Assembly: GCF_023702125.1 (NCBI RefSeq)
Contig: NZ_CP098415.1
Span: 1,984,001 to 2,048,000, forward strand
Length of the DNA stretch: 64,000 bases
Reading direction: 5' to 3'
Source: Halorubrum hochsteinianum
Lineage (GTDB): Archaea; Halobacteriota; Halobacteria; Halobacteriales; Haloferacaceae
Shown: piece by piece, positions 25,320 to 34,281 of the stretch
Layout: every line of letters begins with the position of its first letter
Position numbering within the stretch: the stretch's first letter is position 1
Notes under the pieces: generated by a model
Database searches by the model: none
What the model was told of the DNA's origin: nothing
Seen by the model: the letters and a program-made list of their open reading frames with translations, nothing else
Position numbers and translations under genes: made by a program

Positions 25320-27506
25320 ATGTCCAGTGAACCGGGGGACGCGACGAAGACGATCTGTCCGTACTGCGGCGTGGGATGCGGGATCCGCGTACTGGAGGGG
25401 GACGACCCGGGCGAGATGCGGTTCATGCCGTGGGGCGACGCGCCGGTGAACGAGGGGAGCGTCTGTATCAAGGGCGGCGCGGCGACGCAGGTCGTCGACC
25501 ACGAGGACCGACTGACCGAGCCGCTGATCAAGGAGGACAGCGAGGAGCGAAGCTCCTCTGGCAGCCGGACGCAGTCCGGCGACGGCGAGTTCCGCGAGGC
25601 GACGTGGGACGAGGCGCTGACGAGGGTCGTCGACGAGATGGAGGGAATCCGCGAGGATCACGGCCCCGACGGGATGGGATTCTTCGGCTCCTCGAAGACG
25701 TTCAACGAGGAGAACTACCTCATCCAGAAGCTGGCGCGACGGTACGGAACCAATCAGGTCGACAACTGCACGCGGATGTGTCACGCCTCCACCGTCTGGG
25801 CGCTGCGGACCAGCCTCGGGATGGGCGCGATGACGAACAGCATGGCCGACCTGGAGGATTCCGCGGACGTGCTGTGGATCCAGGGCGCGAACCCGGGCGA
25901 GCAGCACCCGATCGCCAACAGCCAGTACTTCCGGCAGGCCGTTCTGGAGGGGGCGACCGTCATTCAGGTCGACCCGCACGCGAACAAGACCACCCGGTCG
26001 TTCGAGACCGACGACACCGACCGGCACATACACCTCCAGTTGAAGCCCGGCACCGACATCCCCCTCCTGAACGTCGTCCTCAAGACGATACTGGAGCGCC
26101 ACGAGGCGGAGCCGGACGCGGGCTGGATCGACGAGGCGTTCGTCGAAGCGCGCACCGAGGGGATCGACCACCTGAGGGAGACCCTCGCGGACTTCGACAG
26201 GGAGGCGGCCGCCGAGGAGTGCGGCGTGCCGCTGGCCGACATCGAACTCGCCGCCGAGAAGTACGCGATGGCCAACGACGCCGCGGTCTTCACCGGGATG
26301 GGGATGAGCCAGCACACCTGCGGCGTCGACAACGTCCAAAACGAGATCAACCTCGCGCTGGTCACGGGGAACCTCGGTCGCCCGGGAACCGGGGTCAACC
26401 CCCTGCGCGGGCAGAACAACGTTCAGGGGACCTGCGACGTGGGCGCGATGCCGAACGTCCTCCCGGGGTACCAGCTCGTCGACGACGACGAGGCCCGCGA
26501 GTCAGTCGAGGACGTGTGGGGCTTCGAGATACCGTCCGAGCCGGGGCTGACGAACGTCGAGATCTCCCACGCCATCGGCGACACCGTCCACGGGCTCTAC
26601 GTCATGGGCGAGAACCCGATCATGAGCGAGCCGGACGGGAACCGGACGGAAGAGCGGTTCCGCGAGGAACTGGACTTCATGGTGGTTCAGGACATCTTCA
26701 TGACCGAGACCGCCAAGCTCGCGGACGTGGTCCTCCCCGCGACGACGTGGGCCGAGCGCGACGGCACCGTCACCAACACCGACCGCCGCGTCCAGCGCAT
26801 GCGCGGCGTCCACAAGGTCCACGAGAACACGCGCCACGATCTCGACATCCTCTGTGAGGTCGGGACGCGGCTGTTCGACGGGGACGAGTTCGCCTTCGAC
26901 GGCCCAGAGGACGTGTTCGAGGAGCTGCGCGAGGTCTGCCCGATCATGCACGGGATGACCTACGACGCGCTCGGCGAGACGGGGATCCACTGGCCCTGCT
27001 ACGAGGAGGGCGACGAGGGCGACTCGTACCTCTACGAGGACTCCTTCGAGACCGAGAACGGGCTCGGCCGCATCGAGGGCGTCGTCCATCAGGAGCCGAA
27101 AGAGGTCCCGGACGAGGAGTACCCGCTCGTGTTGACCACGGCGCGGCTCGAAGAGCACTACAACACCGGGACGATGAGCCGGCGCTCGCCCACGCTCTCG
27201 AAACAGCACCCGGAGAACTTCGTCGACGTCCACCCGAACGACGCCGAGCGGTACGGCATCGAGGACGGCGACCACGTGAACCTCAAGTCACGGCGCGGGG
27301 AGATCACGGTCCGCGCCGACGTCACCGAGGACATCAAGGAGGGCGTCGTCTGGACCACGCCGCACTTCGCGGCCGCCTCCGCGAACCACCTCACCAACGA
27401 CGTGCTCGACGAGCGCTCGAAGATCCCCGAGTACAAGGCCGCGTCGGCCGAGATCGAGGTCGACATCGAGCCCGCGGGCGACGCGGCGGCGTCGGCGGAC
27501 GACTGA
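25320..27506 (+). CDS. Formate dehydrogenase alpha-type molybdopterin oxidoreductase
   Basis: A 728-aa protein with an N-terminal [4Fe-4S] motif (C13, C16, C20, C49) and the bis-molybdopterin domains. The active-site residue is Cys near residue 154 (DNCTRMCHASTV), where E. coli FdhF has selenocysteine; the following His is kept. MGMGMSQHTCGVDNVQ and the C-terminal NLKSRRGEITVRADVT segment fit formate dehydrogenases. The start MSSEPGD at 25320 is preferred over an earlier ATG at 25266. Residues about 73-88 are encoded by a double-hairpin insertion. It probably oxidises formate in the cytosol; no electron-transfer partner gene is adjacent. Confidence 0.87.
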   Translation: MSSEPGDATKTICPYCGVGCGIRVLEGDDPGEMRFMPWGDAPVNEGSVCIKGGAATQVVDHEDRLTEPLIKEDSEERSSSGSRTQSGDGEFREATWDEALTRVVDEMEGIREDHGPDGMGFFGSSKTFNEENYLIQKLARRYGTNQVDNCTRMCHASTVWALRTSLGMGAMTNSMADLEDSADVLWIQGANPGEQHPIANSQYFRQAVLEGATVIQVDPHANKTTRSFETDDTDRHIHLQLKPGTDIPLLNVVLKTILERHEAEPDAGWIDEAFVEARTEGIDHLRETLADFDREAAAEECGVPLADIELAAEKYAMANDAAVFTGMGMSQHTCGVDNVQNEINLALVTGNLGRPGTGVNPLRGQNNVQGTCDVGAMPNVLPGYQLVDDDEARESVEDVWGFEIPSEPGLTNVEISHAIGDTVHGLYVMGENPIMSEPDGNRTEERFREELDFMVVQDIFMTETAKLADVVLPATTWAERDGTVTNTDRRVQRMRGVHKVHENTRHDLDILCEVGTRLFDGDEFAFDGPEDVFEELREVCPIMHGMTYDALGETGIHWPCYEEGDEGDSYLYEDSFETENGLGRIEGVVHQEPKEVPDEEYPLVLTTARLEEHYNTGTMSRRSPTLSKQHPENFVDVHPNDAERYGIEDGDHVNLKSRRGEITVRADVTEDIKEGVVWTTPHFAAASANHLTNDVLDERSKIPEYKAASAEIEVDIEPAGDAAASADD
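25542..25580 (+). repeat. Double-hairpin repeat inserted inside the formate dehydrogenase gene
   Basis: Two perfect hairpins in a row: 7-base stem with GAA loop at 25542-25558 and 7-base stem with GCA loop at 25564-25580. They are in frame and encode a Ser/Arg/Gly-rich stretch (about ERSSSGSRTQSGD) between two conserved segments. This looks like a mobile repeat tolerated in a surface loop. Confidence 0.65.
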
Positions 27507-27544
27507 GGCGTCGCCCGGTTTTCGCGCCCGGACGGGAGTCCGGA

Positions 27545-30178
27545 TCAGTCGTCGCCGGCCGCGGTCTCGGCGTCGTCGACCCCGCCGTCGGCCGCCGTTT
27601 CGCCGGCGTCGGTCGCGGCGGCGTCCGCGTTCGCGTCGGTGTTCGCGGTCGCGGTCTCGACCGCGTCGTCTCCGTCCGAGTCGACTTCGACCGCGTCGTA
27701 GTCGGCCGGCTCGCCCGCAGCCGGTTCGTCTTCGGCGTCGTCCGCGGTGTCGGCGTCAATTTCGGCGTCGTCCGCGGTGTCGGCGTCGTCGTCCGCGTCC
27801 GTGGCGTCCGGACCGAACTCGAACCCGGTTCCGGCGGCCGCCTCCGACGGTCCGTCGAGGTCGGCTTCGGCGTCCTCGGCGTCGGCCGCGTCCGCGACCG
27901 CCGACTCGGCGGCCGCCGCCTCGCGCGCCTCGAACTCGTCGGCGAGCGCGCGGAGTTCGTCGGCGCGCGTCGACAGCGACTCGGCGCTCGTCGATATCTG
28001 GCCGATCGCGGCCGTCTGCTCCTCGGCGGCCGCGGAGACGTTCTGCGCCTCGCTCGCCGTCTCGACGCTCACCTCGGCGACCTCGTCGATCATCGAGACG
28101 GCCTCCTGCGTCGACTCCGCCTGCTGGTCGGTGGCGTCGTTGATCGACTGGATCCCGGCGTTGGCGTCCTCCACGTCCTCGACGATCGATTCGAGGGTGC
28201 CGACGGTCTCCTCGACGACCTCCCGGCCGGCCTCGACGTCGTCCTCCATCGAGAACAGGCCGTCCGCGACCGACTCGGTGGAGCCCTCGACGCCCGCGAT
28301 CAGCTCCTCGACCTCGGTGGTCGCCTCCGCGGTCTCCTCCGCGAGGTCCTTCACCTCGCGGGCGACGACCGCGAACCCCTCGCCGGCCTCGCCCGCGCGC
28401 GCGGCCTCGATCGAGGCGTTCAGCGCGAGGATGTTCGTCTGCTCGGCGATGTCGTCGATGAGCTCGACCACCTCGCCGATGCGCTCGACCTCGTCGCGCA
28501 GGTCGCGCATCTCGTCGACGGTCCGGCCGACCTCGTCGTCGATCCGGTCCATGCGCTCGATCGCCGCGCCGGCCTCCTCGCGGCCCGCCTCGCCGGCCTC
28601 GGCGGTCGCGGCAGACCGCTCCGCCAGCTCGTCCGTCGAGGAGGCGATCTCCTCGACCGTGGCCGAGAGGTCGTCGAGTTCGGCGGCCGCGGTCGAGAGC
28701 GTCTCCTCCTGCCGTTCCGTGCCGACCGATATCTCCTCGACGCTCTCGGCGACGCCGACGCTGGTGGACTCGACCTCCGCGGCGGAGTCCGTCACCTCCG
28801 CGCTGCGCTCGTCGACCGTCTCGGCGGCGTCCTGAATGGCGACGACGAGCGCCTCCAGCCGGTCGAGCGTCTCGTTGAGCGACTCGGCGATGGCCGTCAT
28901 CGCCTCGCTCTCGCTCTCCGGGTCGAGCCGGCGGGTGAGGTCGCCCTCGGCGACCGCGTCGATCGTCGCCTCGTACTCGTCGGCCTTCGTCTCCAGGTGC
29001 GCCGAGAGCGCCTCCGCCTCCTCGCGGGCCGCGGCGGCCTCGTCGGCGGACTCCTCGACCGCGGCGATCTGCTCGCGCATCGTCTCGCGGATGCGGTCGA
29101 ACAGCGCCGAGAGCTGCCCGAACTCGTCGGCGCGCTCGCGGTCGATCTCGACGTCGAAATCGCCGGCCTCGATCGCCTCCGCGTACCCGCGCAAGTCGTC
29201 GACGGAGCCGTTCACGTCGCGGACGACGAACGCGCCCACGGCGAGCAGACCGACGATAGAGATGCCGATCAGGACCAAGACGGTCCGCGTCACGTCGCCG
29301 ACCGTGCCGTACACCGAGCGCTGCGGGGCCGCGACGACGACCGCCCACGACTTCCCCTCGACCGGCGCGGTCGCCGTGGCGAGGTCGGAGCCGTCTACGA
29401 CCGTCTGCTCGGCGTTCGAGACGTCGGTCGTCGTCGACTCCGTCACGTCGCTCCGGAGGTGCGACAGCTCCTCGATCAGGAAGTAGTCGCGCAAGATCGC
29501 GTCGCTGTTCGACGCCAGCGCGACCTGTCCGGTGGCGGTGGAGACGACCTGCATGTTGCCGCCGTCCACCGGGGCGGTCAGGAGCGAACCGCGCTCCGAC
29601 AGGTCGACCGTGATCACGATCGCCTTGCCGGGCACGTTGTTGATCGGGCTGACGAACCCGAGGTGATTCTCGCCGTCGGCCTTGTACGGCTCGAAGGATC
29701 GCACCTCGTTGGCGTGCGCGAACGCCGCCGGCCCGACCGCCCACGGCCGCTCCTCCTCGGAGAACGTCGTCCCCTCCGTCATGGGCGAGGTGCTCACGGC
29801 GACCTCGTTGGTCACCATGTTGTAGTAGTGGACGTCGACCACGTACTCGGGGAGCATGTCTGCGTTCTGCCGGAGTTCGTCGCGTATCCGTCCATCGCTC
29901 GACGACTGGACGCCGGAGGCCGACGAGACCCGGTTCGTGTACCCGTTCATCTCGCTGAGGAAGCCGTTGATCCCCTCGGCCTCCCGTTCGGCGGCGCTCG
30001 TCATCGTCTCTCGCGCGTCGGACTCGACGCTCGCCTGAACCTGATCGACGGCGAGCGCGCCCGTGCCGAGCAACACCGTCGACACGACGATGACCGCCGC
30101 CGCGATCTTGAAGAGGTACCGGCCGCGCAGTCGATGAGAGAGACGCCGGAGGATGCCGTCTCGGTCGTCAGCGGACAT
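27545..30178 (-). CDS. Methyl-accepting chemotaxis (transducer) protein
   Basis: An 877-aa membrane receptor for taxis. It has one membrane segment at about residues 25-45, an extracellular sensor of about 250 residues (Cache-like), a second segment near 306-326, HAMP regions, and a long coiled-coil signalling domain with the hairpin-tip sequence IAEQTNILALNASIEAARAG and VVAREVKDLAEET, which binds CheA/CheW. The last 150 residues are an acidic Ala/Asp/Glu tail with a tandem duplication in the DNA. It is leaderless by its TATA box at 30201-30208. The ligand is unknown. Confidence 0.92.
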   Translation of the reverse strand: MSADDRDGILRRLSHRLRGRYLFKIAAAVIVVSTVLLGTGALAVDQVQASVESDARETMTSAAEREAEGINGFLSEMNGYTNRVSSASGVQSSSDGRIRDELRQNADMLPEYVVDVHYYNMVTNEVAVSTSPMTEGTTFSEEERPWAVGPAAFAHANEVRSFEPYKADGENHLGFVSPINNVPGKAIVITVDLSERGSLLTAPVDGGNMQVVSTATGQVALASNSDAILRDYFLIEELSHLRSDVTESTTTDVSNAEQTVVDGSDLATATAPVEGKSWAVVVAAPQRSVYGTVGDVTRTVLVLIGISIVGLLAVGAFVVRDVNGSVDDLRGYAEAIEAGDFDVEIDRERADEFGQLSALFDRIRETMREQIAAVEESADEAAAAREEAEALSAHLETKADEYEATIDAVAEGDLTRRLDPESESEAMTAIAESLNETLDRLEALVVAIQDAAETVDERSAEVTDSAAEVESTSVGVAESVEEISVGTERQEETLSTAAAELDDLSATVEEIASSTDELAERSAATAEAGEAGREEAGAAIERMDRIDDEVGRTVDEMRDLRDEVERIGEVVELIDDIAEQTNILALNASIEAARAGEAGEGFAVVAREVKDLAEETAEATTEVEELIAGVEGSTESVADGLFSMEDDVEAGREVVEETVGTLESIVEDVEDANAGIQSINDATDQQAESTQEAVSMIDEVAEVSVETASEAQNVSAAAEEQTAAIGQISTSAESLSTRADELRALADEFEAREAAAAESAVADAADAEDAEADLDGPSEAAAGTGFEFGPDATDADDDADTADDAEIDADTADDAEDEPAAGEPADYDAVEVDSDGDDAVETATANTDANADAAATDAGETAADGGVDDAETAAGDD
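27731..27787. repeat. Tandem 27-base repeat in the transducer tail
   Basis: A 27-base unit is repeated exactly with a 30-base period (27731-27757 and 27761-27787), separated by AAT. It encodes the DADTADDAE-type acidic repeat, showing recent slippage expansion of the receptor's C-terminal tail. Confidence 0.8.
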
Positions 30179-30200
30179 GATTCGCAGTTTTCACTATCAC

Positions 30201-30208
30201 TAATAAAC
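30201..30208 (-). promoter_or_regulatory. TATA box of the transducer gene
   Basis: GTTTATTA on the minus strand lies about 25 bases before the transducer ATG in an A/T-rich patch; the transcript should be leaderless. Confidence 0.55.
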
Positions 30209-30408
30209 GTCGGTGGCAAGATATCAGTCGTGATAGCTCGCGGGACAGACGCCGACCGAGCGTCACGTTCGACGAGTGGTTTCGGGGTCGAACTGGACGT
30301 TCGAAGAGGCGCGTCGCGGTGCCGGCGGGAGTGGGCCGCGGTCCCGTCGGGATCGGGGGCGACCGCCCCATTCGAAACCACTATCCCCGATCCGGCGGAT
30401 CGTTCGGT

Positions 30409-30726
30409 ATGGACTGGCCACACGACCCCGACGGCGAGCAGGGGAGCGAGGGCATGCGGCAGTACGGCCACGCCGTGCTCGCGAAGAAGATCGACGAGGA
30501 GGAGGACTTCCCGCTCACGGCGGCGGAGTACGTCGAGCAGTACGGCGACCACCCGATCCGGATCGACTACGAGACGGTCGTCTCGGTCGAGGAGATCTTC
30601 GAGAACGTCGAGCAGGAGGAGTTCGCTGACTTCGTCGAGTTCCACCAGGAACTCGGCCGCGCGATGCGCGAGAACGGCTACTGGTTCTACGAGGGCGCGG
30701 AGCAGTTCGTCGACGGCAGCGCCTGA
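30409..30726 (+). CDS. DUF5785-type conserved haloarchaeal protein
   Basis: A 105-aa soluble acidic protein starting MDWPHDPDGEQGSEGMRQYG. The sequence matches my memory of the DUF5785 family of conserved haloarchaeal proteins, with GHAVLAKKIDEEEDFPL and a closing MRENGYWFYEGAEQF. The function is not known. It is divergent from the chemotaxis receptor; the 230-base gap holds the receptor promoter. Confidence 0.82.
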   Translation: MDWPHDPDGEQGSEGMRQYGHAVLAKKIDEEEDFPLTAAEYVEQYGDHPIRIDYETVVSVEEIFENVEQEEFADFVEFHQELGRAMRENGYWFYEGAEQFVDGSA

Positions 30727-31192
30727 CTACGAAGTTGCCTTTTAAGCTGCGGTAGTTCGTGAATTCGCGGTCGATCAGGCGGACATCTCTGATCTGACCG
30801 AGACAGTCGAATCCCCGGTCGCTCGGCTGTACGTTGCGGTGATTGCTGTTTATAGATCACCGACCGATACGAACACCGCCGAAGCCCCAGTCGCGAAGCG
30901 GGCGCACGCTCGGGGCGCTCCTCACTCGGTCGCTCCGCTTCCTCGTTGCGGTGCTGCCGTCGCCTGCGCCCGCTTCGCGACTGCCCCTTCGAATCCCGCC
31001 CCCGCCCCGCACAGCACCTCGGGCCTCCCCAGCCTCGCGGCTCGCGCTCTCCGAGCGCTCGCCGCGTCCCTCGCGCGTGCGACTCGCGGCCTTCGGCCGC
31101 TCGTCGGCACGCGCCACCGCAATTCAGATCGGAATATGATCGGCGGCCGACCACCCGACCGGTTTAAGAACGCCGAGGGCGAGCGACTCCGC
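30727..31192. other. Intergenic region holding repeat element copy A
   Basis: About 466 bases between DUF5785 and dgcN. Its central part is repeat copy A (30855-31121). The right flank has the TATA-like TTTAAG near 31164, about 29 bases before dgcN. Open frames across the repeat are artefacts of high GC content. Confidence 0.6.
30855..31121 (+). repeat. Modular non-coding repeat element, copy A
   Basis: Begins near an ACCGCCGAAGCCCC block and ends at CGCCACCGCA. Inside are shared blocks: CGCGACTGCCCCTTCGA, CCTCCCCAGCCTCGCGGCT and CCGCGTCCCTCGCGCGTG, separated by short palindromes such as GGCCTTCGGCC. The same ordered blocks occur at 52039-52370 in the same orientation and at 51181-51438 inverted. 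No protein is encoded. Confidence 0.75.
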
Positions 31193-32290
31193 ATGGACAC
31201 AGAGCGGATCGCGGTGCTGGCCCACGAGAAGTTCCCCGACCGCGCGAAGACGGCGCTCGGCGTGATGCGCTACGGCGACCAAGAGGTTCGGGCGGTCCTC
31301 GACCGCGACCGCGCCGGCGGCCGCGTTCGCGACCACGTCCCGGACGTGGCGGACGCGCCGATCGTCGAGTCGTTCGCGGACGCGCACGCGGCCGCGGACG
31401 GCGATCTGGACGCCTTATATATCGGGATCGCGCCGATCGGCGGCGGCTTCGACGAGTCGTGGCGGTCGGACGTCGAGGCGGCGATCGAGGCCGGCTGCGA
31501 CGTGGTGAGCGGCCTCCACTACTTCCTGAACGAGGACGAGGAGTTCGCGGCGCTGGCCGACGAACACGGCGTCGACCTCGTCGACGTCCGGCGGCCGGAC
31601 GACGATCTGACGGTGGCCACCGGAGCCTCGGCCGACGTGGACGCCGACGTGCTGCTCACCGTGGGGACCGACTGCTCGGTCGGCAAGATGACCGCCTCGC
31701 TGGAGATCGTCGCGGCCGCCCGCGAGCGGGGGATCGACGCCGCCTTCGTCCCGACGGGCCAGACCGGGATCATGATCGCCGGGTGGGGGAACCCGATCGA
31801 CCGCGTCGTCTCCGACTTCGCCGCGGGCGCGGTCGAGGAGATGCTCGTCGCGGTCGGCGACGACCACGACCTGCTCGTCGTCGAGGGGCAGGGAAGCATC
31901 GTCCACCCCGCATACTCGGCGGTCACCTGCGGCATCCTCCACGGCGCGATGCCGGACGGGCTCGTCCTCTGTCACGCCGCGGGCCGGGAGGTCGTCCACG
32001 GTTACGAGTCGTTCGACCTCCCGCCGATCGCGGAGTACGTCGACCTCTACGAGGGGCTGGCGAACCCCGTCCACGAGACCGCGGTCGTCGCCGGCGCGGT
32101 CAACACGAAGGACGTGGCCGACGACGAGGCGGCCGCGGACGCGGTCGCCGCGGTCGCCGAGGCGGCGGGCGTGCCCGCGGCCGACCCGGTGCGCCACGGC
32201 GCGGACGAAATCGTCGACGCCGCGCTCGACGCTGGACTCGGCGTGGACGAGGACGGGAACGAGGACGACGAGGAGGCGGCCGACGAATGA
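31193..32290 (+). CDS. dgcN: DUF1611 protein, DgcN type (D-glutamate catabolism)
   Basis: A 365-aa protein of the DUF1611 family: a Rossmann-like N-terminal domain, then a P-loop-like segment LTVGTDCSVGKMTASLEI near residue 155 and the QTGIMIAGWG motif. The family includes DgcN, which acts with DgcA to interconvert N-acetylated glutamate enantiomers so that D-glutamate can be used; this is literature knowledge. Its stop overlaps the dgcA start (ATGA), and the pair is the reason for the assignment. The acidic tail of about 25 residues is typical of halophiles. Confidence 0.82.
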   Translation: MDTERIAVLAHEKFPDRAKTALGVMRYGDQEVRAVLDRDRAGGRVRDHVPDVADAPIVESFADAHAAADGDLDALYIGIAPIGGGFDESWRSDVEAAIEAGCDVVSGLHYFLNEDEEFAALADEHGVDLVDVRRPDDDLTVATGASADVDADVLLTVGTDCSVGKMTASLEIVAAARERGIDAAFVPTGQTGIMIAGWGNPIDRVVSDFAAGAVEEMLVAVGDDHDLLVVEGQGSIVHPAYSAVTCGILHGAMPDGLVLCHAAGREVVHGYESFDLPPIAEYVDLYEGLANPVHETAVVAGAVNTKDVADDEAAADAVAAVAEAAGVPAADPVRHGADEIVDAALDAGLGVDEDGNEDDEEAADE

Positions 32291-33333
32291 GCCTCGACGC
32301 CGAGTTCGAGCGGGTGTCCATGCCCTTGGAGAACCCGTTCACGATCTCGCGGGGGACCCAGACGGCGGCCGAGAACGTGGTCGTCCGGGTGACCGACGAG
32401 GCGGGGATGACCGGCGTCGGCGGCGCGGCCCCCTCGTCGCACTACGGCGAGACGGCCGACACGGTCGAAGCGGTCATGCCGGACCTGCTCGACGCGGTCG
32501 AGCGCGTCGGCGACCCCCACGCGCTCCACGCGATCGAGTCCGAACTGCGCGCGGTCGTCGAGGGGAACCCCGCCGCCCGCTGTGCCGTCTCGATCGCGGT
32601 CCACGACCTCGCGGCGAAGCGGCTCGGCGTCCCCCTCCACCGCCTGTGGGGGCTCGATCCGAGCGACGCGCCGAAGACGTCGTTCACGATCGGACTCGAC
32701 GACACCGACCGCGTGCGGGAGAAGGCCGCCGACGCCGTCGAGGCCGGCCACTCGGTGCTGAAGATCAAGCTCGGCACCGTCCGCGACCGGGAACTGGTCG
32801 ACGCGGTCCGCGAGGCCGCGCCCGACGCCCGCCTCCGCGTCGACGCGAACGAGGCGTGGACGCCGAAGGAGGCGGTGCGGAAGGCCGAGTGGCTCGCCGA
32901 CCGCGACGTGGAGTTCGTCGAGCAGCCCGTTCCGGCGGAGAACCCCGAGGGCCTCCGGTACGTCTACGAGCGCTCCGAACTGCCCGTCGCCGCCGACGAG
33001 TCCTGCGTCACCGCCGCGGACGTGCCCGCGATCGCCGACCGCTGTGACATCGCGAACCTGAAGCTGATGAAGACGGGTGGCCTGCTGGAGGCGCGCCGCG
33101 CGATCGCCGCCGCGCGGGCGCACGGCCTCGAAGTGATGTGCGGCTGTATGGTCGAGTCGAACGCCTCCATCGCGGCCGCCGCGCAGCTCGCGCCGCTCTT
33201 AGATTACGCCGACCTCGACGGGTCGCTGCTGCTCGCCGAGGACCCGTACGCTGGGATCAACCTGTCGGACGGCGAGATACGGCTCGCCGAGCAAGACCGC
33301 GCGGGGACCGGCGCGCGGCCGGCGGAGGAGTGA
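32287..33333 (+). CDS. dgcA: Enolase-superfamily epimerase, DgcA type
   Basis: A 348-aa member of the enolase superfamily, often annotated as dipeptide (Ala-Glu) epimerase. It has the acid/base lysines K159 and K161 (SVLKIKLG), the metal ligand D186 in RVDANEAW, EQPVPAENPEG, the third ligand in AADESC, and LKLMKTGGLLEA. Coupled to the DUF1611 gene, a racemase for N-acetyl-glutamate is more likely than a cell-wall dipeptide epimerase, since haloarchaea lack murein. Confidence 0.83.
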   Translation: MSLDAEFERVSMPLENPFTISRGTQTAAENVVVRVTDEAGMTGVGGAAPSSHYGETADTVEAVMPDLLDAVERVGDPHALHAIESELRAVVEGNPAARCAVSIAVHDLAAKRLGVPLHRLWGLDPSDAPKTSFTIGLDDTDRVREKAADAVEAGHSVLKIKLGTVRDRELVDAVREAAPDARLRVDANEAWTPKEAVRKAEWLADRDVEFVEQPVPAENPEGLRYVYERSELPVAADESCVTAADVPAIADRCDIANLKLMKTGGLLEARRAIAAARAHGLEVMCGCMVESNASIAAAAQLAPLLDYADLDGSLLLAEDPYAGINLSDGEIRLAEQDRAGTGARPAEE

Positions 33334-33370
33334 AACGGGGACGGCAAACGGTCGCTGCGGACGATCGGCG

Positions 33371-34258
33371 TCAGTTCCGCTTCTCGTCGGCCTCGGACTC
33401 CGATTCCTCTAACTCGACGTCGAGCTCCTCGTCGAGGTTCGCCTCGGCGTCACCGTCGAGGTCGGCTTCCAGATCGTCCGCGTTCATCTCGCTCTCGATG
33501 TCCTCCAGCTCGGCGTCTATCTCCTCGTTGGTCGCGCCGCCGTCGCCGTTCGCCGGCTCCCCCTTCCCGAGTTCGCCCTTGAGCGTCTCCAGTTCGGCGT
33601 CGACCTCGCTGTTCGTCGAGAGCCCCTCTAACTCGCGGTCGATGCTGTCCTTGTCCGAGAGCGCGTCCTCGAACGCGCCGGAGTCCTCCAGCTCGTCCAT
33701 CGCCTCCGCGCGCGCCTCCATCTCCTCGGTGCGCTCCTCGGCGCGCTCGATGGAGCGGCTCACGTCCTCCATCTCGTCGCCCACGCCGGTCATCGCCTCG
33801 GAGACGCGCGAGGAGGCCTCGGCGGCCTCGTAGCGGGCCTTCATCGTCTCCTTCTTCGTGCGGAACTCCTCGATGCGGTTCTGGAGCTTGTTCTTCTTCT
33901 CGACGAGCTGGTCCTGCGTGTCGTTGAGGTCCGCGATCTGTCCTTCCAGCTCCTCGATCTGGCTCATCTTCGACTTCTTCTTTTCGAGCGCCTTCCGCGC
34001 GAGGTCGTCGCGGTCCTGCTGGACCGCCTCGCGGGCCTGCCGGTTGTGCTTCTCGACGTTCTCTTCGAGCTTGCGCTTTTGAATCTCCAGCCGCTTCTTC
34101 TGGGTCGTCAGGTCCGCGATCCCCTGTTTGACGTCCTGGAGTTCGTCGCGCATCTGCTCGTACGAGTAGTCGAGCGACTCGGTCGGGTCCTCGGCCCGAT
34201 TGAGGAGGGCGTTCACCTTCGAGCGGATGACGTAGGAGGCGCGAGAGAGGATTCCCAT
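33371..34258 (-). CDS. pspA: PspA/IM30-family membrane-stress protein
   Basis: A 295-aa protein starting MGILSRASYVIRSKVNALL, the amphipathic membrane-binding helix of PspA/Vipp1 proteins, chosen over an earlier in-frame ATG. Residues 25-195 form a long coiled coil rich in Glu, Lys and Arg; the C-terminus is an acidic disordered haloarchaeal extension. Such proteins form ESCRT-III-like rings that stabilise damaged membranes. It is convergent with dgcA, with a leaderless promoter at 34282-34289. Confidence 0.88.
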   Translation of the reverse strand: MGILSRASYVIRSKVNALLNRAEDPTESLDYSYEQMRDELQDVKQGIADLTTQKKRLEIQKRKLEENVEKHNRQAREAVQQDRDDLARKALEKKKSKMSQIEELEGQIADLNDTQDQLVEKKNKLQNRIEEFRTKKETMKARYEAAEASSRVSEAMTGVGDEMEDVSRSIERAEERTEEMEARAEAMDELEDSGAFEDALSDKDSIDRELEGLSTNSEVDAELETLKGELGKGEPANGDGGATNEEIDAELEDIESEMNADDLEADLDGDAEANLDEELDVELEESESEADEKRN

Positions 34259-34281
34259 ATCACCGTGTACGCGTTCCACCC

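Noticed and set aside
25320-25480. Selenocysteine formate dehydrogenase
   Set aside because: The catalytic position near residue 154 is a normal Cys codon with no in-frame UGA.
30839-31192. N-terminal extension of DgcN through repeat copy A
   Set aside because: The extension translates repeat DNA; the start at 31193 fits a TATA-like box and the family length.
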